Source of the DNA: Kitasatospora phosalacinea
GTDB taxonomy: Bacteria; Actinomycetota; Actinomycetes; Streptomycetales; Streptomycetaceae
Assembly: GCF_000717185.1 (NCBI RefSeq)
Contig: NZ_JNYE01000073.1
Coordinates: 1-38,056 of the forward strand
DNA: 38,056 nt
Reading direction: 5' to 3'
The position numbers and the translations under genes are program-made. Under the pieces are notes generated by a model, which saw only the letters and a program-made list of their open reading frames with translations, made no database searches and was not told where the DNA came from. Below are positions 6,505-15,599 of this stretch, piece by piece (position 1 is the first letter of the stretch; each line of letters starts with the position of its first letter).

Positions 6505-7800
6505 ATGCATGATGCCCGCGTCCTGATCGACCTGGGGGACGAAGCCGTCCGGCTTCTGGCACGTCGCGGCTACCAGCTCGACCTGTCCGCGCTGCAGGCG
6601 CTGCAGTCCCGCCGCAACAGCGGCATCCAGGCCGGTGACGAGCTGCGGGCCCGCTCGAAGCAGGTCGCCCAGGAGGTGCAGCGCACCGCGAAGCAGGGCG
6701 GGGACGTCAGCGAGCTGAAGGAGACCGCCCGCGCGCTGAAGGAGCAGGTCCAGCAGAACGAGGCGGAGCTGGAGCAGGTCCAGCAGGAGCTGACCGACCT
6801 GCTGCTGACCGTCCCCAACCTGCCCGACGACGAGGCCCCCGACGGCTTCTCCGACGAGGACGCCCGCGAGCTGCGCCGGGTCGGCGAGCCGCAGCGCTTC
6901 GACTTCGCGCCCAAGGACCACGTCGACCTCGGCGAGACCATGGGCATCATGGACTTCGGCCGCGCCACCAAGCTGTCGGGCTCGCGCTTCAGCGTGCTGC
7001 GCGGCGCCGGTGCCGCGCTGGAGCGGGCGATCGTCGCCCTGCTGCTGGACCTGCACACCCGTCGCCACGGGTACGTCGAGCACGCGGTGCCGTACCTGGT
7101 GAACCGGCGCACCATGACCGGTACCGGGCAGCTGCCGAAGTTCGAGGAGGACCTGTTCAGGACCGGCGTCGCGGACCGGGACCTGTTCCTGATCCCGACC
7201 GCCGAGGTCCCGCTGACCAACCTGTACGCCGACGAGATCGTCCCGCCGGCCGAGCTGCCGCTGGCGCTCACCGCGCACACCCCGTGCTTCCGCTCGGAGG
7301 CCGGTTCGTACGGGCGGGACACCCGCGGGCTGATCCGGCTGCACCAGTTCTCGAAGGTCGAGATGGTGCGGATCTGCACGGCCGAGCAGTCCCGGGAGCA
7401 GATGCAGCTGATGGTCTCGCACGCCGAGGCCTGCCTCCAGGAGCTCGGACTCGCGTACCGCGTCGTCGCGTTGGCGGCCGGTGACACCGGCTTCTCCTCG
7501 CAGCTGACGTACGACCTGGAGGTGTGGCTGCCCGGCCAGGACACCTACCGGGAGATCTCCTCGGTGTCGGACTTCGGGACCTTCCAGGGCCGCCGGGCCG
7601 GTATCCGCACCCGTGACGAGAAGGGCAAGCCGACGCCGGCCGCCACCGTCAACGGCTCGGGCCTGCCGCTGGGCCGCACCATCGCGGCGGTGCTGGAGCA
7701 GCACCAGCAGGCCGACGGCTCGGTGCTGCTGCCCAAGGCCCTGCACCCGTACCTGGGCTTCGCCCGGATCGCCGCGGACGGCACGCCCCTCGCGGAGTAG
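6505..7800 (+). CDS. serS: Seryl-tRNA synthetase
   Basis: The 431-residue enzyme charges tRNA-Ser in the cytoplasm. Residues 1-105 form the two-helix coiled-coil arm, rich in Gln/Glu/Lys. The class II core has TAEVPLTNLY near 232, motif 2 FRSEAGSYGRDTRG near 262 and motif 3 NGSGLPLGRT near 383, so it looks catalytically complete. GAGGAG is well placed before ATG 6505. The opening DARVLIDLGDEAVRLLARRGYQLD is unlike the MIDLRLLREDPD-type opening I expect of the housekeeping Streptomyces enzyme, and the next genes are not the usual partners. It may be a second SerRS, as found with serine-analogue resistance. A housekeeping role cannot be excluded. Confidence 0.92.
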   Translation: MHDARVLIDLGDEAVRLLARRGYQLDLSALQALQSRRNSGIQAGDELRARSKQVAQEVQRTAKQGGDVSELKETARALKEQVQQNEAELEQVQQELTDLLLTVPNLPDDEAPDGFSDEDARELRRVGEPQRFDFAPKDHVDLGETMGIMDFGRATKLSGSRFSVLRGAGAALERAIVALLLDLHTRRHGYVEHAVPYLVNRRTMTGTGQLPKFEEDLFRTGVADRDLFLIPTAEVPLTNLYADEIVPPAELPLALTAHTPCFRSEAGSYGRDTRGLIRLHQFSKVEMVRICTAEQSREQMQLMVSHAEACLQELGLAYRVVALAAGDTGFSSQLTYDLEVWLPGQDTYREISSVSDFGTFQGRRAGIRTRDEKGKPTPAATVNGSGLPLGRTIAAVLEQHQQADGSVLLPKALHPYLGFARIAADGTPLAE

Positions 7801-7862
7801 CGGGAGCAGTAGGAGCGGCAGGAGCGGCAGGAGTAGCAGCAGTAGCACTACGGAGCCAGCAG
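7801..7862. repeat. Purine-rich GGAGCGGCA / AGCAGT simple repeats
   Basis: The stretch after serS is built from short units (GGAGCGGCA twice in tandem, then GTAGCAGCA variants). It is low-complexity spacer DNA and shows no ORF. Confidence 0.5.
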
Positions 7863-7866
7863 GACG

Positions 7867-7897
7867 GGTGGCGCGCGGCGGTCTGCCGCGCGCCACC
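7867..7897 (+). terminator. Intrinsic terminator-like hairpin after serS
   Basis: GTGGCGCGCGGC and GCCGCGCGCCAC pair perfectly around loop GGTCT, with an outer G-C pair. It would end the serS transcript. Confidence 0.75.
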
Positions 7898-7994
7898 GGC
7901 GTGTCCGGGGACGGCGGCCGTCGGGCGCGCGGGGCGGGTCGGCAGGCATGTGGCGTGCCGGGCGGGGTAGCTGACCGGGCGTTACCGTCGATGG

Positions 7995-9335
7995 ATGGGA
8001 GAGGCGGCAAAGGTGGCGTGGCCGGCGAGGACGGTGTGGCTGGCGCGGGCGGCGATCGGCTGCGGGGTGGCGGCGGTGCTGGTGCTGGCCGCCGGGGCGG
8101 GGCTGCGCGGGGCGCTGGTGGTGGCGGTCGGGGTGGCCGCGCTGGTGGTGATGGCGGTCGGCGGGTGGTGGGCGCTGTCGCGGCGCGGGCCGCTGCGCTG
8201 GCTGGGGGCGCTGCTGGCGGTGGCGGCCCCGGTGGCGGCGGTGGCGCTGTACGTGGGCGCGGGGACGTGGCCGTGGGTGCTGGGTTCGGTGGCGCTGTGG
8301 GCGGTGGGCCTGTGGCTGGCCCGGACGGCGCTGCGGTCGGCGCGGCGGACCAGGGAGATGCCGGAGCGGGAGGTCGACGCGCCGCGCAGACCCGTGCTGA
8401 TCATGAACCCGAGGTCCGGCGGCGGGAAGGTCGAGAAGTTCCGGCTGGCGGAGCGGGCCCGCGAGCTCGGCGCGCAGGTCGTGCTGCTGGACCCGGACGC
8501 CCACCAGGACGTCGTGGAGCTGGCCGAGCGGGCCGTCGCGGACGGCGCGGACCTGCTGGGCGTGGCGGGCGGCGACGGCACCCAGGCGCTGGTCGCGCAG
8601 GTCGCGGCCCGGCACGGGCTGCCGTTCCTGGTGGTGTCGGCGGGCACCCGCAACCACTTCGCCCTCGACCTGGGCCTGGACCGCACCGACCCGTCCCGCT
8701 GCCTGGACGCGCTGACCGACGGCGTGGAGCTGCGGGTCGACCTGGGCGAGGTCGCGGGCCGGGCCTTCGTCAACAACGTCTCGTTCGGCACCTACGCGGA
8801 GATCGTCCAGAACCCCGAGTACCGGGACGCGAAGGCCGCCACGATCCTCGCCATGCTGCCCGACCTGCTGGTCGGCTACGCGGGCGCGCAGCTGTCCGCC
8901 GAGGCGGGCGGGGAGCGGCTGGAGCGCCCGCAGGCCGTCCTGGTCAGCAACAACCCGTACGACGCGGGCGACCTGCTCGACCCCGGGCGGCGCTCCCGGC
9001 TGGACCGCGGGCGGCTCGGCGTGCTCGGCGTGAAGGTGGACGGCGCGGCGCAGGCCGCGGACCTGGCGCTGCGTGGTACGAGTGCGGAGGCGGTGACGGT
9101 GCTGGTCGGCCGGGAGGTGCTGGTCACGGCGGACGTGGCGAGCATCCCGGTCGCGGTGGACGGCGAGGCCCTGGAGCTGGACGTGCCGGTGCGCTGCGTC
9201 ATCCGTCCCGGTGCGCTGCGGGTGCGGGTCCCGCGCGACCGGCCGGGCACGGTGGCACCGGCGCCGACCCTGAAGTGGAGCCGGCTGGCGCACCTCGCGT
9301 CGGGCCGAACGGAAGAGAACGGTGGTGCGCGGTGA
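7995..9335 (+). CDS. Diacylglycerol/lipid kinase family protein with membrane N-terminus
   Basis: The 446-residue protein begins with about four hydrophobic segments (residues 14-112), followed by a DAGK catalytic domain: VLIMNPRSGGGK near 135, AGGDGT near 192 and SAGTRNHFALDLGL near 215. The GGDGT loop binds ATP; the family phosphorylates diacylglycerol, polyprenols or related lipids at the inner membrane face. GTG at 8013 has a better ribosome site (GGGAGAGG, eight bases away); ATG 7995 could be leaderless, with TACCGT at 7983-7988 as a -10. The end overlaps the PAP2 gene by four bases, implying coupled translation and opposing lipid reactions. Confidence 0.88.
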   Translation: MGEAAKVAWPARTVWLARAAIGCGVAAVLVLAAGAGLRGALVVAVGVAALVVMAVGGWWALSRRGPLRWLGALLAVAAPVAAVALYVGAGTWPWVLGSVALWAVGLWLARTALRSARRTREMPEREVDAPRRPVLIMNPRSGGGKVEKFRLAERARELGAQVVLLDPDAHQDVVELAERAVADGADLLGVAGGDGTQALVAQVAARHGLPFLVVSAGTRNHFALDLGLDRTDPSRCLDALTDGVELRVDLGEVAGRAFVNNVSFGTYAEIVQNPEYRDAKAATILAMLPDLLVGYAGAQLSAEAGGERLERPQAVLVSNNPYDAGDLLDPGRRSRLDRGRLGVLGVKVDGAAQAADLALRGTSAEAVTVLVGREVLVTADVASIPVAVDGEALELDVPVRCVIRPGALRVRVPRDRPGTVAPAPTLKWSRLAHLASGRTEENGGAR

Positions 9336-9910
9336 GGGCGTTGACGCGGTGGGTGCTGGCCGGACAGCGCGTGGTCGCGGACCTGTCGGCGGTGGACGAG
9401 GCGGTGTACGTGGCGGTGGCCGCGACCCCGACGCCGACCCTGGACGAGCGGCTGCGGCAGCTCTCCACGGCCGCGAACCACTCGAAGATCTCGATCGCGG
9501 TGGCCTGCGGGCTGGCCCTCGTCCCGGGACGGCCGCGGCGGGCGGCGCTGGTCGGGCTGGCGTCGGTGGCGACGGCCTCGGCGGCGGCGAACCTGCTCGG
9601 CAAGTCGCTGGCCCGGCGCCACCGGCCGGACCGCGTCGCGGGCAAGGTGCCGGAGGCCCGGCACGTGCCGATGCCCGAGTCGGCGTCCTTCCCCTCCGGG
9701 CACACCGCGTCCGCCTTCGCCTTCGCCACCGGCGTGGCCTCCCGCCTGCCGTGGGCCGCGGCGCCGCTGGGCCTGCTGGCCGCCTCGGTCGGCTACTCCC
9801 GCGTCCACACCGGCGTCCACTACCCGGGCGACGTGGTCGCGGGCGCCCTGCTCGGGACGGTCGCGGGGAGCGTGGTCGCGGGCATCGACGAGTGGTGGCC
9901 GGGCGGCTGA
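9332..9910 (+). CDS. PAP2-family lipid phosphatase
   Basis: The 192-residue membrane protein carries the complete phosphatidic-acid phosphatase signature: KSLARRHRP near residue 91, PSGH near 121 and SRVHTGVHYPGDV near 156, the last holding the catalytic His. Hydrophobic helices surround these motifs. Members dephosphorylate phosphatidate or polyprenyl diphosphates at the outer face of the membrane. The GTG start overlaps the kinase stop (GTGA). Kinase and phosphatase together could cycle one lipid between phosphorylated and free states; fused versions of these two domains are known in Actinobacteria. The substrate is not evident. Confidence 0.88.
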   Translation: MRALTRWVLAGQRVVADLSAVDEAVYVAVAATPTPTLDERLRQLSTAANHSKISIAVACGLALVPGRPRRAALVGLASVATASAAANLLGKSLARRHRPDRVAGKVPEARHVPMPESASFPSGHTASAFAFATGVASRLPWAAAPLGLLAASVGYSRVHTGVHYPGDVVAGALLGTVAGSVVAGIDEWWPGG

Positions 9911-9920
9911 GGGGTTCGCG

Positions 9921-9937
9921 CCGGGCACCGCGCCCGG
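9921..9937. terminator. Weak hairpin between PAP2 gene and kdpC
   Basis: CCGGGC and GCCCGG pair around ACCGC in the 81-bp convergent spacer. Several CCAGGGGCC-like repeats follow. The stem is short, so termination is only a possibility. Confidence 0.4.
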
Positions 9938-9991
9938 GGGCCCACCAGGGGACCGTCGGGCGCCGCACCAGGGGCCCGCCAGGGGCCGGTC

Positions 9992-10600
9992 TCATCCGAG
10001 GGCGGCGACGGCCAGGTTGAGCTGGAGGACGTTGACTCCTCCCTGGCCGAGGAAGCCGAGCGGGCGGCCGTCGGTGTGCCGGTCGATCAGGTGGTTCAAC
10101 TGCTGTGCGGGGATGCCGCGTTCGCGGGCGACGCGGTTGACCTGTTCCCTGGCGTAGGCGACGGAGATGTGCGGGTCGAGGCCGGAGCCGGAGGCGGTCA
10201 GGGCGTCCGGCGGGACGGTGGCCGGGTCGACGCCGTCGAAGGCGGCGATCGCGGCGCGGCGTTCCGCGACGGCGTCCAGCAGGTCGGTGCTGGTGGGGCC
10301 GAGGTTGGAGGCGCCGGAGGCGGTCGGGTCGTAGCCGCCCGCGGAGGGGCGGGGCTGGAACCACTTCGGGTCGGGCCGGGCCGGGGCGTCCGGGTCGGTC
10401 TGCGGCAGGTCGAAGGCCTGGCCGATCAGGCGGGAGCCGGCCGGCTTGCCGTCGTGCTCGACGATCGAGCCGTCGGCCCGTGCGGGGAAGGCGAGTTGGC
10501 TGATGCCGGTGACCAGCAGCGGGTAGGCGAGGCCGAGGATCGCGGTCATCGCCAGCAGCATCCGCAGGGCGGTGAGGTGGGTGCGCAGGAAGGCGGGCAC
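9992..10600 (-). CDS. kdpC: Potassium-transporting ATPase subunit KdpC
   Basis: KdpC is the 202-residue single-pass subunit that stabilises the KdpA-KdpB complex and raises ATP affinity. One membrane helix, MLLAMTAILGLAYPLLVTGI, occupies residues 14-33. The periplasm-side domain has the family signatures GSRLIGQAF, YDPTASGASNLGPTS, SGSGLDPHIS and GVNVLQLNLAV at the end. The start is GTG, with GAGAGGAG about 11 bases upstream. It follows kdpB by 17 bp and is the last gene of the operon; no kdpD or kdpE comes after it, the next gene being the convergent PAP2 gene. Confidence 0.96.
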   Translation of the reverse strand: MPAFLRTHLTALRMLLAMTAILGLAYPLLVTGISQLAFPARADGSIVEHDGKPAGSRLIGQAFDLPQTDPDAPARPDPKWFQPRPSAGGYDPTASGASNLGPTSTDLLDAVAERRAAIAAFDGVDPATVPPDALTASGSGLDPHISVAYAREQVNRVARERGIPAQQLNHLIDRHTDGRPLGFLGQGGVNVLQLNLAVAALG

Positions 10601-10617
10601 GGTGGGTGTGGCTCCTC

Positions 10618-12693
10618 TCAGCTCAGGCCGGGGACGAACTGGACGGCCAGGTCGATGAGTTTGATGCCGACGAAGGGGACGGCCAGGCCGCCCAGGCCGT
10701 AGATCCCGATGTTCCGGGCCAGCAGCGAACTCGCGTCGGTGGGGCGGTACTTGACGCCGCGCAGGGCGAGCGGGACCAGGCCGACGATGACCAGGGCGTT
10801 GAAGACGATCGCCGAGGTGATCGCGGAGGTCGGGCTGTGCAGACCCATGACGTTGAGGTGGCGCAGGCCGGGGTGGGCGGCGGCGAACATCGCCGGGATG
10901 ATCGCGAAGTACTTGGCGACGTCGTTGGCGATCGAGAAGGTCGTCAACGCGCCCCGGGTGATCAGGAGTTGCTTGCCGATCTCGACGATCTCGATCAGCT
11001 TGGTGGGGTTGGAGTCCAGGTCGACCATGTTCCCGGCCTCCTTGGCCGCCATGGTGCCGGTGTTCATCGCGACGCCGACGTCGGCCTGGGCGAGCGCGGG
11101 GGCGTCGTTGGTGCCGTCGCCGGTCATCGCGACCAGCTTGCCGCCCTCCTGCTCCTTCTTGATCAGGGCCATCTTGTCCTCGGGCGTGGCCTCGGCGAGG
11201 AAGTCGTCGACGCCCGCCTCCTCCGCGATGGCCCGGGCGGTCAGCGGGTTGTCGCCGGTGATCATCACGGTCCTGATGCCCATCCGGCGGAGCTCCGCGA
11301 AGCGCTCCCGCATGCCCGGCTTGACCACGTCCTTGAGGTGGACCACCCCGAGGACCCGCGGCACGCCGCCGCCGTCGCGCTCGGCCACCACCAGCGGGGT
11401 GCCGCCCGCGGCGGAGATCCCGTCGACCAGTGCGGTCACCTCCGTACCGACCGAACCACCGTGCCCGGTCACCCAGTTGGCGACCGAGCCGGCCGCGCCC
11501 TTGCGGACCTGCCGCCCGTCCGCGTCCACGCCGGACATCCGGGTCTGCGCGGTGAACGGCACCCAGGCGGCGTGCGCCAACTCGCCCCGGGCGCGGGCCC
11601 GCAGGCCGTGGCCGGTCTTGGCGAGGACGACGATCGAGCGGCCCTCCGGGGTCTCGTCCGCGAGCGAGGACAGCTGGGCGGCGTCGGCGAGTCGGCCGAC
11701 GTCCACGCCGGGCGCGGGCAGGAACTCGGCGGCCTGCCGGTTGCCGAGGGTGATGGTGCCGGTCTTGTCGAGCAGCAGCGTGTTCACGTCGCCCGCGGCC
11801 TCCACCGCGCGACCGGACATGGCGAGCACGTTGCGCTGCACGAGGCGGTCCATGCCCGCGATGCCGATCGCGGAGAGCAGCGCGCCGATGGTGGTCGGGA
11901 TCAGCGCCACGACCAGCGCGACCAGCACGACGGTCGACTGCGGGGCCCCGGCGTAGGCGGCCATCGGCTGGAGGGTGACCACGGCGACCAGGAACACGAC
12001 GGTGAGGGAGGCCAGCAGGATGTTCAGGGCGATCTCGTTCGGCGTCCGCTGCCGGGCCGCGCCCTCGACCAGGGCGATCATCCGGTCGATGAAGGTCCTG
12101 CCGGGCTCGGAGGTGATCCGCACAACGATCCGGTCGGAGAGCACCCTGGTGCCGCCGGTCACCGCGGAGCGGTCGCCGCCGGACTCGCGGATCACCGGCG
12201 CGGACTCGCCGGTGATCGCCGACTCGTCGACGCTGGCCACGCCCTCGACCACGTCGCCGTCACCGGGGACGGTCTGCCCGGCCTCCACGACGACGTGGTC
12301 GCCGAGGCGCAGCGCGGTGCCGGGCACCTCTTCCTCGGCCGCACCGGCGGGCCAGTCGGTGAGTCGGCGGGCGACGGACTCCGTCCTGGCCCGGCGCAGC
12401 GTGTCGGCCTGCGCCTTGCCGCGGCCCTCGGCGACGGCCTCGGCCAGGTTGGCGAAGACCGCGGTCAGCCACAGCCAGCCGGTGATCGCCCAGGCGAAGA
12501 CGGACGGGTCGGCGACCGCGGCGACGGTGGTGACCACCGAGCCGACCTCGACCACGAACATCACCGGGTTCTTCACCATCACCCGGGGGTCGAGCTTGCG
12601 CACCGCGTCGGGCAGCGCGGCGAGCAGCAGTTGCGGATCGAGCAGGCCGGCCGCGGCCCGCTGCGGGGCGGTTTCGGGAACGCTGGTGGACAT
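10618..12693 (-). CDS. kdpB: Potassium-transporting ATPase ATP-binding subunit KdpB
   Basis: KdpB is the P-type ATPase subunit that drives K+ import through KdpA. The 691-residue protein is of normal length. Visible are the actuator motif ITGES, the phosphorylation site DKTGT with Asp at about 309, TGDNPLTA in the P domain, and the hinge [12 protein letters not shown]. Multiple hydrophobic helices flank these, including [12 protein letters not shown] near the start. The ATG overlaps the kdpA stop codon (ATGA), so translation is coupled. All key residues are intact. Confidence 0.97.
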   Translation of the reverse strand: MSTSVPETAPQRAAAGLLDPQLLLAALPDAVRKLDPRVMVKNPVMFVVEVGSVVTTVAAVADPSVFAWAITGWLWLTAVFANLAEAVAEGRGKAQADTLRRARTESVARRLTDWPAGAAEEEVPGTALRLGDHVVVEAGQTVPGDGDVVEGVASVDESAITGESAPVIRESGGDRSAVTGGTRVLSDRIVVRITSEPGRTFIDRMIALVEGAARQRTPNEIALNILLASLTVVFLVAVVTLQPMAAYAGAPQSTVVLVALVVALIPTTIGALLSAIGIAGMDRLVQRNVLAMSGRAVEAAGDVNTLLLDKTGTITLGNRQAAEFLPAPGVDVGRLADAAQLSSLADETPEGRSIVVLAKTGHGLRARARGELAHAAWVPFTAQTRMSGVDADGRQVRKGAAGSVANWVTGHGGSVGTEVTALVDGISAAGGTPLVVAERDGGGVPRVLGVVHLKDVVKPGMRERFAELRRMGIRTVMITGDNPLTARAIAEEAGVDDFLAEATPEDKMALIKKEQEGGKLVAMTGDGTNDAPALAQADVGVAMNTGTMAAKEAGNMVDLDSNPTKLIEIVEIGKQLLITRGALTTFSIANDVAKYFAIIPAMFAAAHPGLRHLNVMGLHSPTSAITSAIVFNALVIVGLVPLALRGVKYRPTDASSLLARNIGIYGLGGLAVPFVGIKLIDLAVQFVPGLS

Positions 12694-14354
12694 CAGTGGA
12701 GACCTTCTGCGATCGGCCCGAGGGCCAGGGCCGGGAAGTAGGTGAGGCCGACGACGATCAGGACCACGGCCGAGAGCAGGCCGACGAACAGCGGCCCGTG
12801 CGTGGGCAGCGTGCCCGCGCTCGCCGGGACGGGCCGCTGCCTGGCGAGCGAACCGGCCAGCGCCAGCACGAACACCACCGGCAGGAACCGGCCGAACACC
12901 ATCGCCAGGCCCAGCGCCGTGTCGTACCACGCGGTGTTGACGGTGATCCCGGCGAACGCCGAACCGTTGTTGTTCGCCGCCGAGGTGAACGCGTACAGCA
13001 CCTCGGAGAAGCCGTGCGCGCCGTCGTTCAGCATCCCGGCCCGCTCACCGGGCAGGGCGATCGCGCAGCCGGTGCCGACCAGCACGATCGTCGGGGTGGT
13101 GAGGATGTAGAGGGAGGCGAACTTCATCTCCCGGCCGCCGAGCTTCTTGCCCAGGTACTCGGGGGTGCGGCCGACCATCAGGCCCGCGACGAACACCGCG
13201 ACGACCGCCAGCACCAGCATCCCGTACAGGCCGGAGCCGGTGCCGCCGGGCGCGATCTCGCCCAGCATCATGTCGAAGACGGTCAGCCCGCCGCCGAACG
13301 GCGTGAACGAGTCGTGGAAGGAGTTCACCGCGCCCGTCGAGGTCAGCGTGGTGGACGCCGCGAACAGGCTGGAGGCCGCGACGCCGAAGCGCTGCTCCTT
13401 GCCCTCCATCGCCGCCCCGGCCGCCTGTAGCGCGCTGCCGGAGTGCTGGTGCTCGAAGAAGGTGACCAGCACCGCCGAGGCCGCCCAGAACAGGCCCATC
13501 ACGGCGACGACCGCGTGGCCCTGGCGGTGGTCGCCGACCATCCGGCCGAAGGTCCGCGGCAGCGCGAACGGGATCACCAGCAGCAGGAACACCTCCAGCA
13601 GGTTGGTGAAGCCGGTCGGGTTCTCGAACGGGTGCGCCGAGTTGGCGTTGTAGAAGCCGCCGCCGTTGGTGCCCAGCAGCTTGATCGCCTCCTGCGAGGC
13701 CACCGGCCCGCCGGGGATCGACTGCTGCCCGCCCGAGAGGGTGGTGACCTGCTCGAAGCCGTGGAAGTTCTGCACGACGCCGTTCGCGGCCAGGACGAGG
13801 GCGAACAGGACGGAGACCGGCAGCAGCAGGCGCAGCGAGATCCGGGTCAGGTCGACCCAGAAGTTGCCGACCCGGTCGGTGCGGTGGCGGCTGAAGCCGC
13901 GGACCAGTGCCGCGACCACCGCGATGCCGACCGCCGCCGAGACGAAGTTCTGCACCGCCAGACCGGCCATCTGCACCAGGTGGCCCATCGCCGACTCGCC
14001 GCTGTACGACTGCCAGTTGGTGTTGGTGGTGAAGGAGACCGCGGTGTTCCAGGCCTGGTGCGCTTCCATCTCGGGCACGCCCAGGCTCAGCAGCAGGTGC
14101 GTCTGGAGGCGGATCAGCCCGTACAGGAACAGCACGGAGAGCGCGGAGAACGCCAGCACCGAGCGCAGGTAGACCGGCCAGCGCTGGTCGGCGTCGGCGT
14201 CGACGCCGACCGCCTTGTAGAGGGCCTTCTCGGCTCTCAGGTGGCGGGCGGAGGTGAGGAGCCCGGCGATGTGGTCGCCGAGCGGGCGGTGGCACAGGGC
14301 CAGCGCGCCGACCAGCGCGATCGCCTGCAGCCACCCGGCGGGAGTGGCGCCCAT
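12693..14354 (-). CDS. kdpA: Potassium-transporting ATPase potassium-binding subunit KdpA
   Basis: KdpA is the channel-like subunit that selects K+. The 553-residue protein has the four pore-loop segments of the SKT superfamily: [32 protein letters not shown] and AANNNGSAF. Its N-terminus is somewhat short, starting [14 protein letters not shown]. The ATG at 14354 lies one base after the kdpF stop, and the end overlaps kdpB by four bases. The subunit is complete and probably functional at low external K+. Confidence 0.97.
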   Translation of the reverse strand: MGATPAGWLQAIALVGALALCHRPLGDHIAGLLTSARHLRAEKALYKAVGVDADADQRWPVYLRSVLAFSALSVLFLYGLIRLQTHLLLSLGVPEMEAHQAWNTAVSFTTNTNWQSYSGESAMGHLVQMAGLAVQNFVSAAVGIAVVAALVRGFSRHRTDRVGNFWVDLTRISLRLLLPVSVLFALVLAANGVVQNFHGFEQVTTLSGGQQSIPGGPVASQEAIKLLGTNGGGFYNANSAHPFENPTGFTNLLEVFLLLVIPFALPRTFGRMVGDHRQGHAVVAVMGLFWAASAVLVTFFEHQHSGSALQAAGAAMEGKEQRFGVAASSLFAASTTLTSTGAVNSFHDSFTPFGGGLTVFDMMLGEIAPGGTGSGLYGMLVLAVVAVFVAGLMVGRTPEYLGKKLGGREMKFASLYILTTPTIVLVGTGCAIALPGERAGMLNDGAHGFSEVLYAFTSAANNNGSAFAGITVNTAWYDTALGLAMVFGRFLPVVFVLALAGSLARQRPVPASAGTLPTHGPLFVGLLSAVVLIVVGLTYFPALALGPIAEGLH

Positions 14355-14355
14355 G

Positions 14356-14445
14356 TCAGAACTTCTCCGGGTGGACCAGGGCGAGGACGAGGTAGCCGAC
14401 CAGCGCGGCGGCGACGAGGAGACCCGCTGTGTGCTCGGCGCTCAC
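14356..14445 (-). CDS. kdpF: KdpF small membrane subunit
   Basis: This 29-residue peptide starts at GTG 14445 and has one helix ([23 protein letters not shown]). The ending HPEKF is the classic KdpF signature. KdpF sits at the edge of KdpA and stabilises the complex. Only one base separates its stop from the kdpA ATG, and its GTG overlaps the stop of the upstream 27-aa ORF. Confidence 0.92.
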   Translation of the reverse strand: MSAEHTAGLLVAAALVGYLVLALVHPEKF

Positions 14446-14525
14446 AGCTTCTCCACCCCCCGCGCGATCAGGGCGATGACGGCGAACACGGCGACCGTGA
14501 CGCCGACGTGGAGCAGGTCTGACAT
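14442..14525 (-). CDS. 27-aa single-helix ORF at the head of the kdp operon
   Basis: ATG 14525 opens a 27-codon frame whose product is a short polar start (MSDLLHV), one hydrophobic helix (VTVAVFAVIALIA) and a charged end (RGVEKL). The stop overlaps the kdpF start (GTGA), as the later kdp genes overlap, which argues for real translation. GGTGG lies about five bases upstream as a modest ribosome site. It is too short for normal gene callers. It could be a second KdpF-like peptide, a leader peptide setting kdpF translation, or a regulatory micropeptide. Confidence 0.6.
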   Translation of the reverse strand: MSDLLHVGVTVAVFAVIALIARGVEKL

Positions 14526-14615
14526 GGCATCCACCAAGGTGGCTCGGAACGGGGACCGGCGCTTTCGCCGGCTCCCCGAGCCAAGCAGCGCCGACCCCCG
14601 TTCCGGCGGCCCCTG
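14526..14615 (-). promoter_or_regulatory. Structured kdp leader RNA
   Basis: The leader can fold a long hairpin at 14541-14582: six pairs close an AAAG loop, followed by five pairs, a five-base bulge and five pairs. The palindrome CCACCTTGGTGG (14531-14542) lies between it and the first start codon, so the ribosome site could be masked. It does not match the c-di-AMP (ydaO) riboswitch well enough to be named so. Confidence 0.45.
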
Positions 14616-14621
14616 ACGCTC

Positions 14622-14666
14622 CCCATACGGCCGCCCCGGCCGCTTTGACGCCGCCTTGACGCCGCC
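14622..14666 (-). promoter_or_regulatory. Candidate kdp promoter with 11-bp direct repeat
   Basis: TTGACGCCGCC occurs twice in exact tandem on the plus strand (14645-14655 and 14656-14666). OmpR-type response regulators, which include KdpE, commonly bind 11-bp direct repeats. A weak -10-like TATGGG (14622-14627, minus strand) lies downstream at a spacing that would put the repeat over the -35 region. This is a prediction only. Confidence 0.4.
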
Positions 14667-14709
14667 TCGGCGGCCCGCGCGCCGGTTGCGGACCCGTACG
14701 CCCCCCGGG

Positions 14710-15549
14710 TCAGACCAGGTCGGCGGCCAGGGCGGTCAGGGTCTCGCCGAGCGGGGCGTCGATCCGGGCGGTGGCGAGGTCGTCGCCGCGGGTGGTGCCG
14801 CGGGTGACGATCGCCACCGGCTTGCCGGCCTTCGCGGCGTGCCGGACGAACCGCAGGCCGGACATCACCGCGAGCGAGGAGCCGAGCACCAGCAGGGCCC
14901 GGCCCTCGTCCACCAGCCGGTAGCAGTGCTCGACCCGGGCCTTGGGCACGCTCTCGCCGAAGAACACCACGTCCGGTTTGAGGACGCCGCCGCAGGCTGC
15001 GCACGGGGCGACGGCGAAGGAGGCGACCAGGTCGTCCGGCAGCTCGACGTCGCCGTCCGGGTTGATCCGCGAACCGGCGTCCCGGAAGGCCGGGTTGAGG
15101 GCGGCGAGGCGCTCGTCGAGGGCGGTGCGGGCGGTGACGGCGCCGCAGTCGAGGCAGACCACCCGGTCCAGGCCGCCGTGCAGCTCGACCGCGTCGGGGG
15201 TGCCGGCGGCGCGGTGCAGGCCGTCCACGTTCTGGGTGATCACCGCGGAGACCCGGCCCGCCGCCCGCAGCCGGGCCACCGCGAGGTGCCCGGCGTTCGG
15301 CCGGGCCCGGGCGATCACCGCCCGCCCGGCGTGGCTGCGCGCCCAGTAGCGGCGGCGGGCCGGCTCCCCCGCGAGGAACTCCTGGTACGTCATCGGCGCC
15401 CGGTTGCGGCGCACCCCGTCCGGGCCCCGGTAGTCCGGGATCCCGGACTCGGTGGACAGCCCGGCCCCGCTCAGCACCACCACCCCGCCGCCGTCCAGCA
15501 GCCGGGCCACCTCGGGGAGTCCGTCCTCGTGCGCGCTCATGCCGTCCAT
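14710..15549 (-). CDS. NAD-dependent protein deacylase, class II (SIRT4-like) sirtuin
   Basis: The protein removes acyl groups from lysine using NAD+. It has the NAD loop GAGLSTESGIPDYRG near residue 28, the catalytic His segment ITQNVDGLH, four zinc cysteines in CLDC and CAAC, and GSSLAVMSG near the C-terminus. The insert INPDGDVELPDD between the cysteine pairs is typical of class II sirtuins. ATG 15549 is taken; ATG 15540, three codons in, is equally possible because neither has a strong ribosome site. It precedes the kdp operon on the same strand but with a 184-bp gap, so co-transcription is doubtful. Confidence 0.92.
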   Translation of the reverse strand: MDGMSAHEDGLPEVARLLDGGGVVVLSGAGLSTESGIPDYRGPDGVRRNRAPMTYQEFLAGEPARRRYWARSHAGRAVIARARPNAGHLAVARLRAAGRVSAVITQNVDGLHRAAGTPDAVELHGGLDRVVCLDCGAVTARTALDERLAALNPAFRDAGSRINPDGDVELPDDLVASFAVAPCAACGGVLKPDVVFFGESVPKARVEHCYRLVDEGRALLVLGSSLAVMSGLRFVRHAAKAGKPVAIVTRGTTRGDDLATARIDAPLGETLTALAADLV

Positions 15550-15599
15550 TGTGGAACGCCCGGGACGGAACCCGGCCGCGGCCCTGGTCCGGACCGGCG

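Noticed and set aside
14526..14615. c-di-AMP (ydaO) riboswitch before kdp
   Set aside because: A long hairpin and a GGGGAG string are present, but the conserved pseudoknot and AACC/GUCAGCUAACC parts of that riboswitch are not seen.
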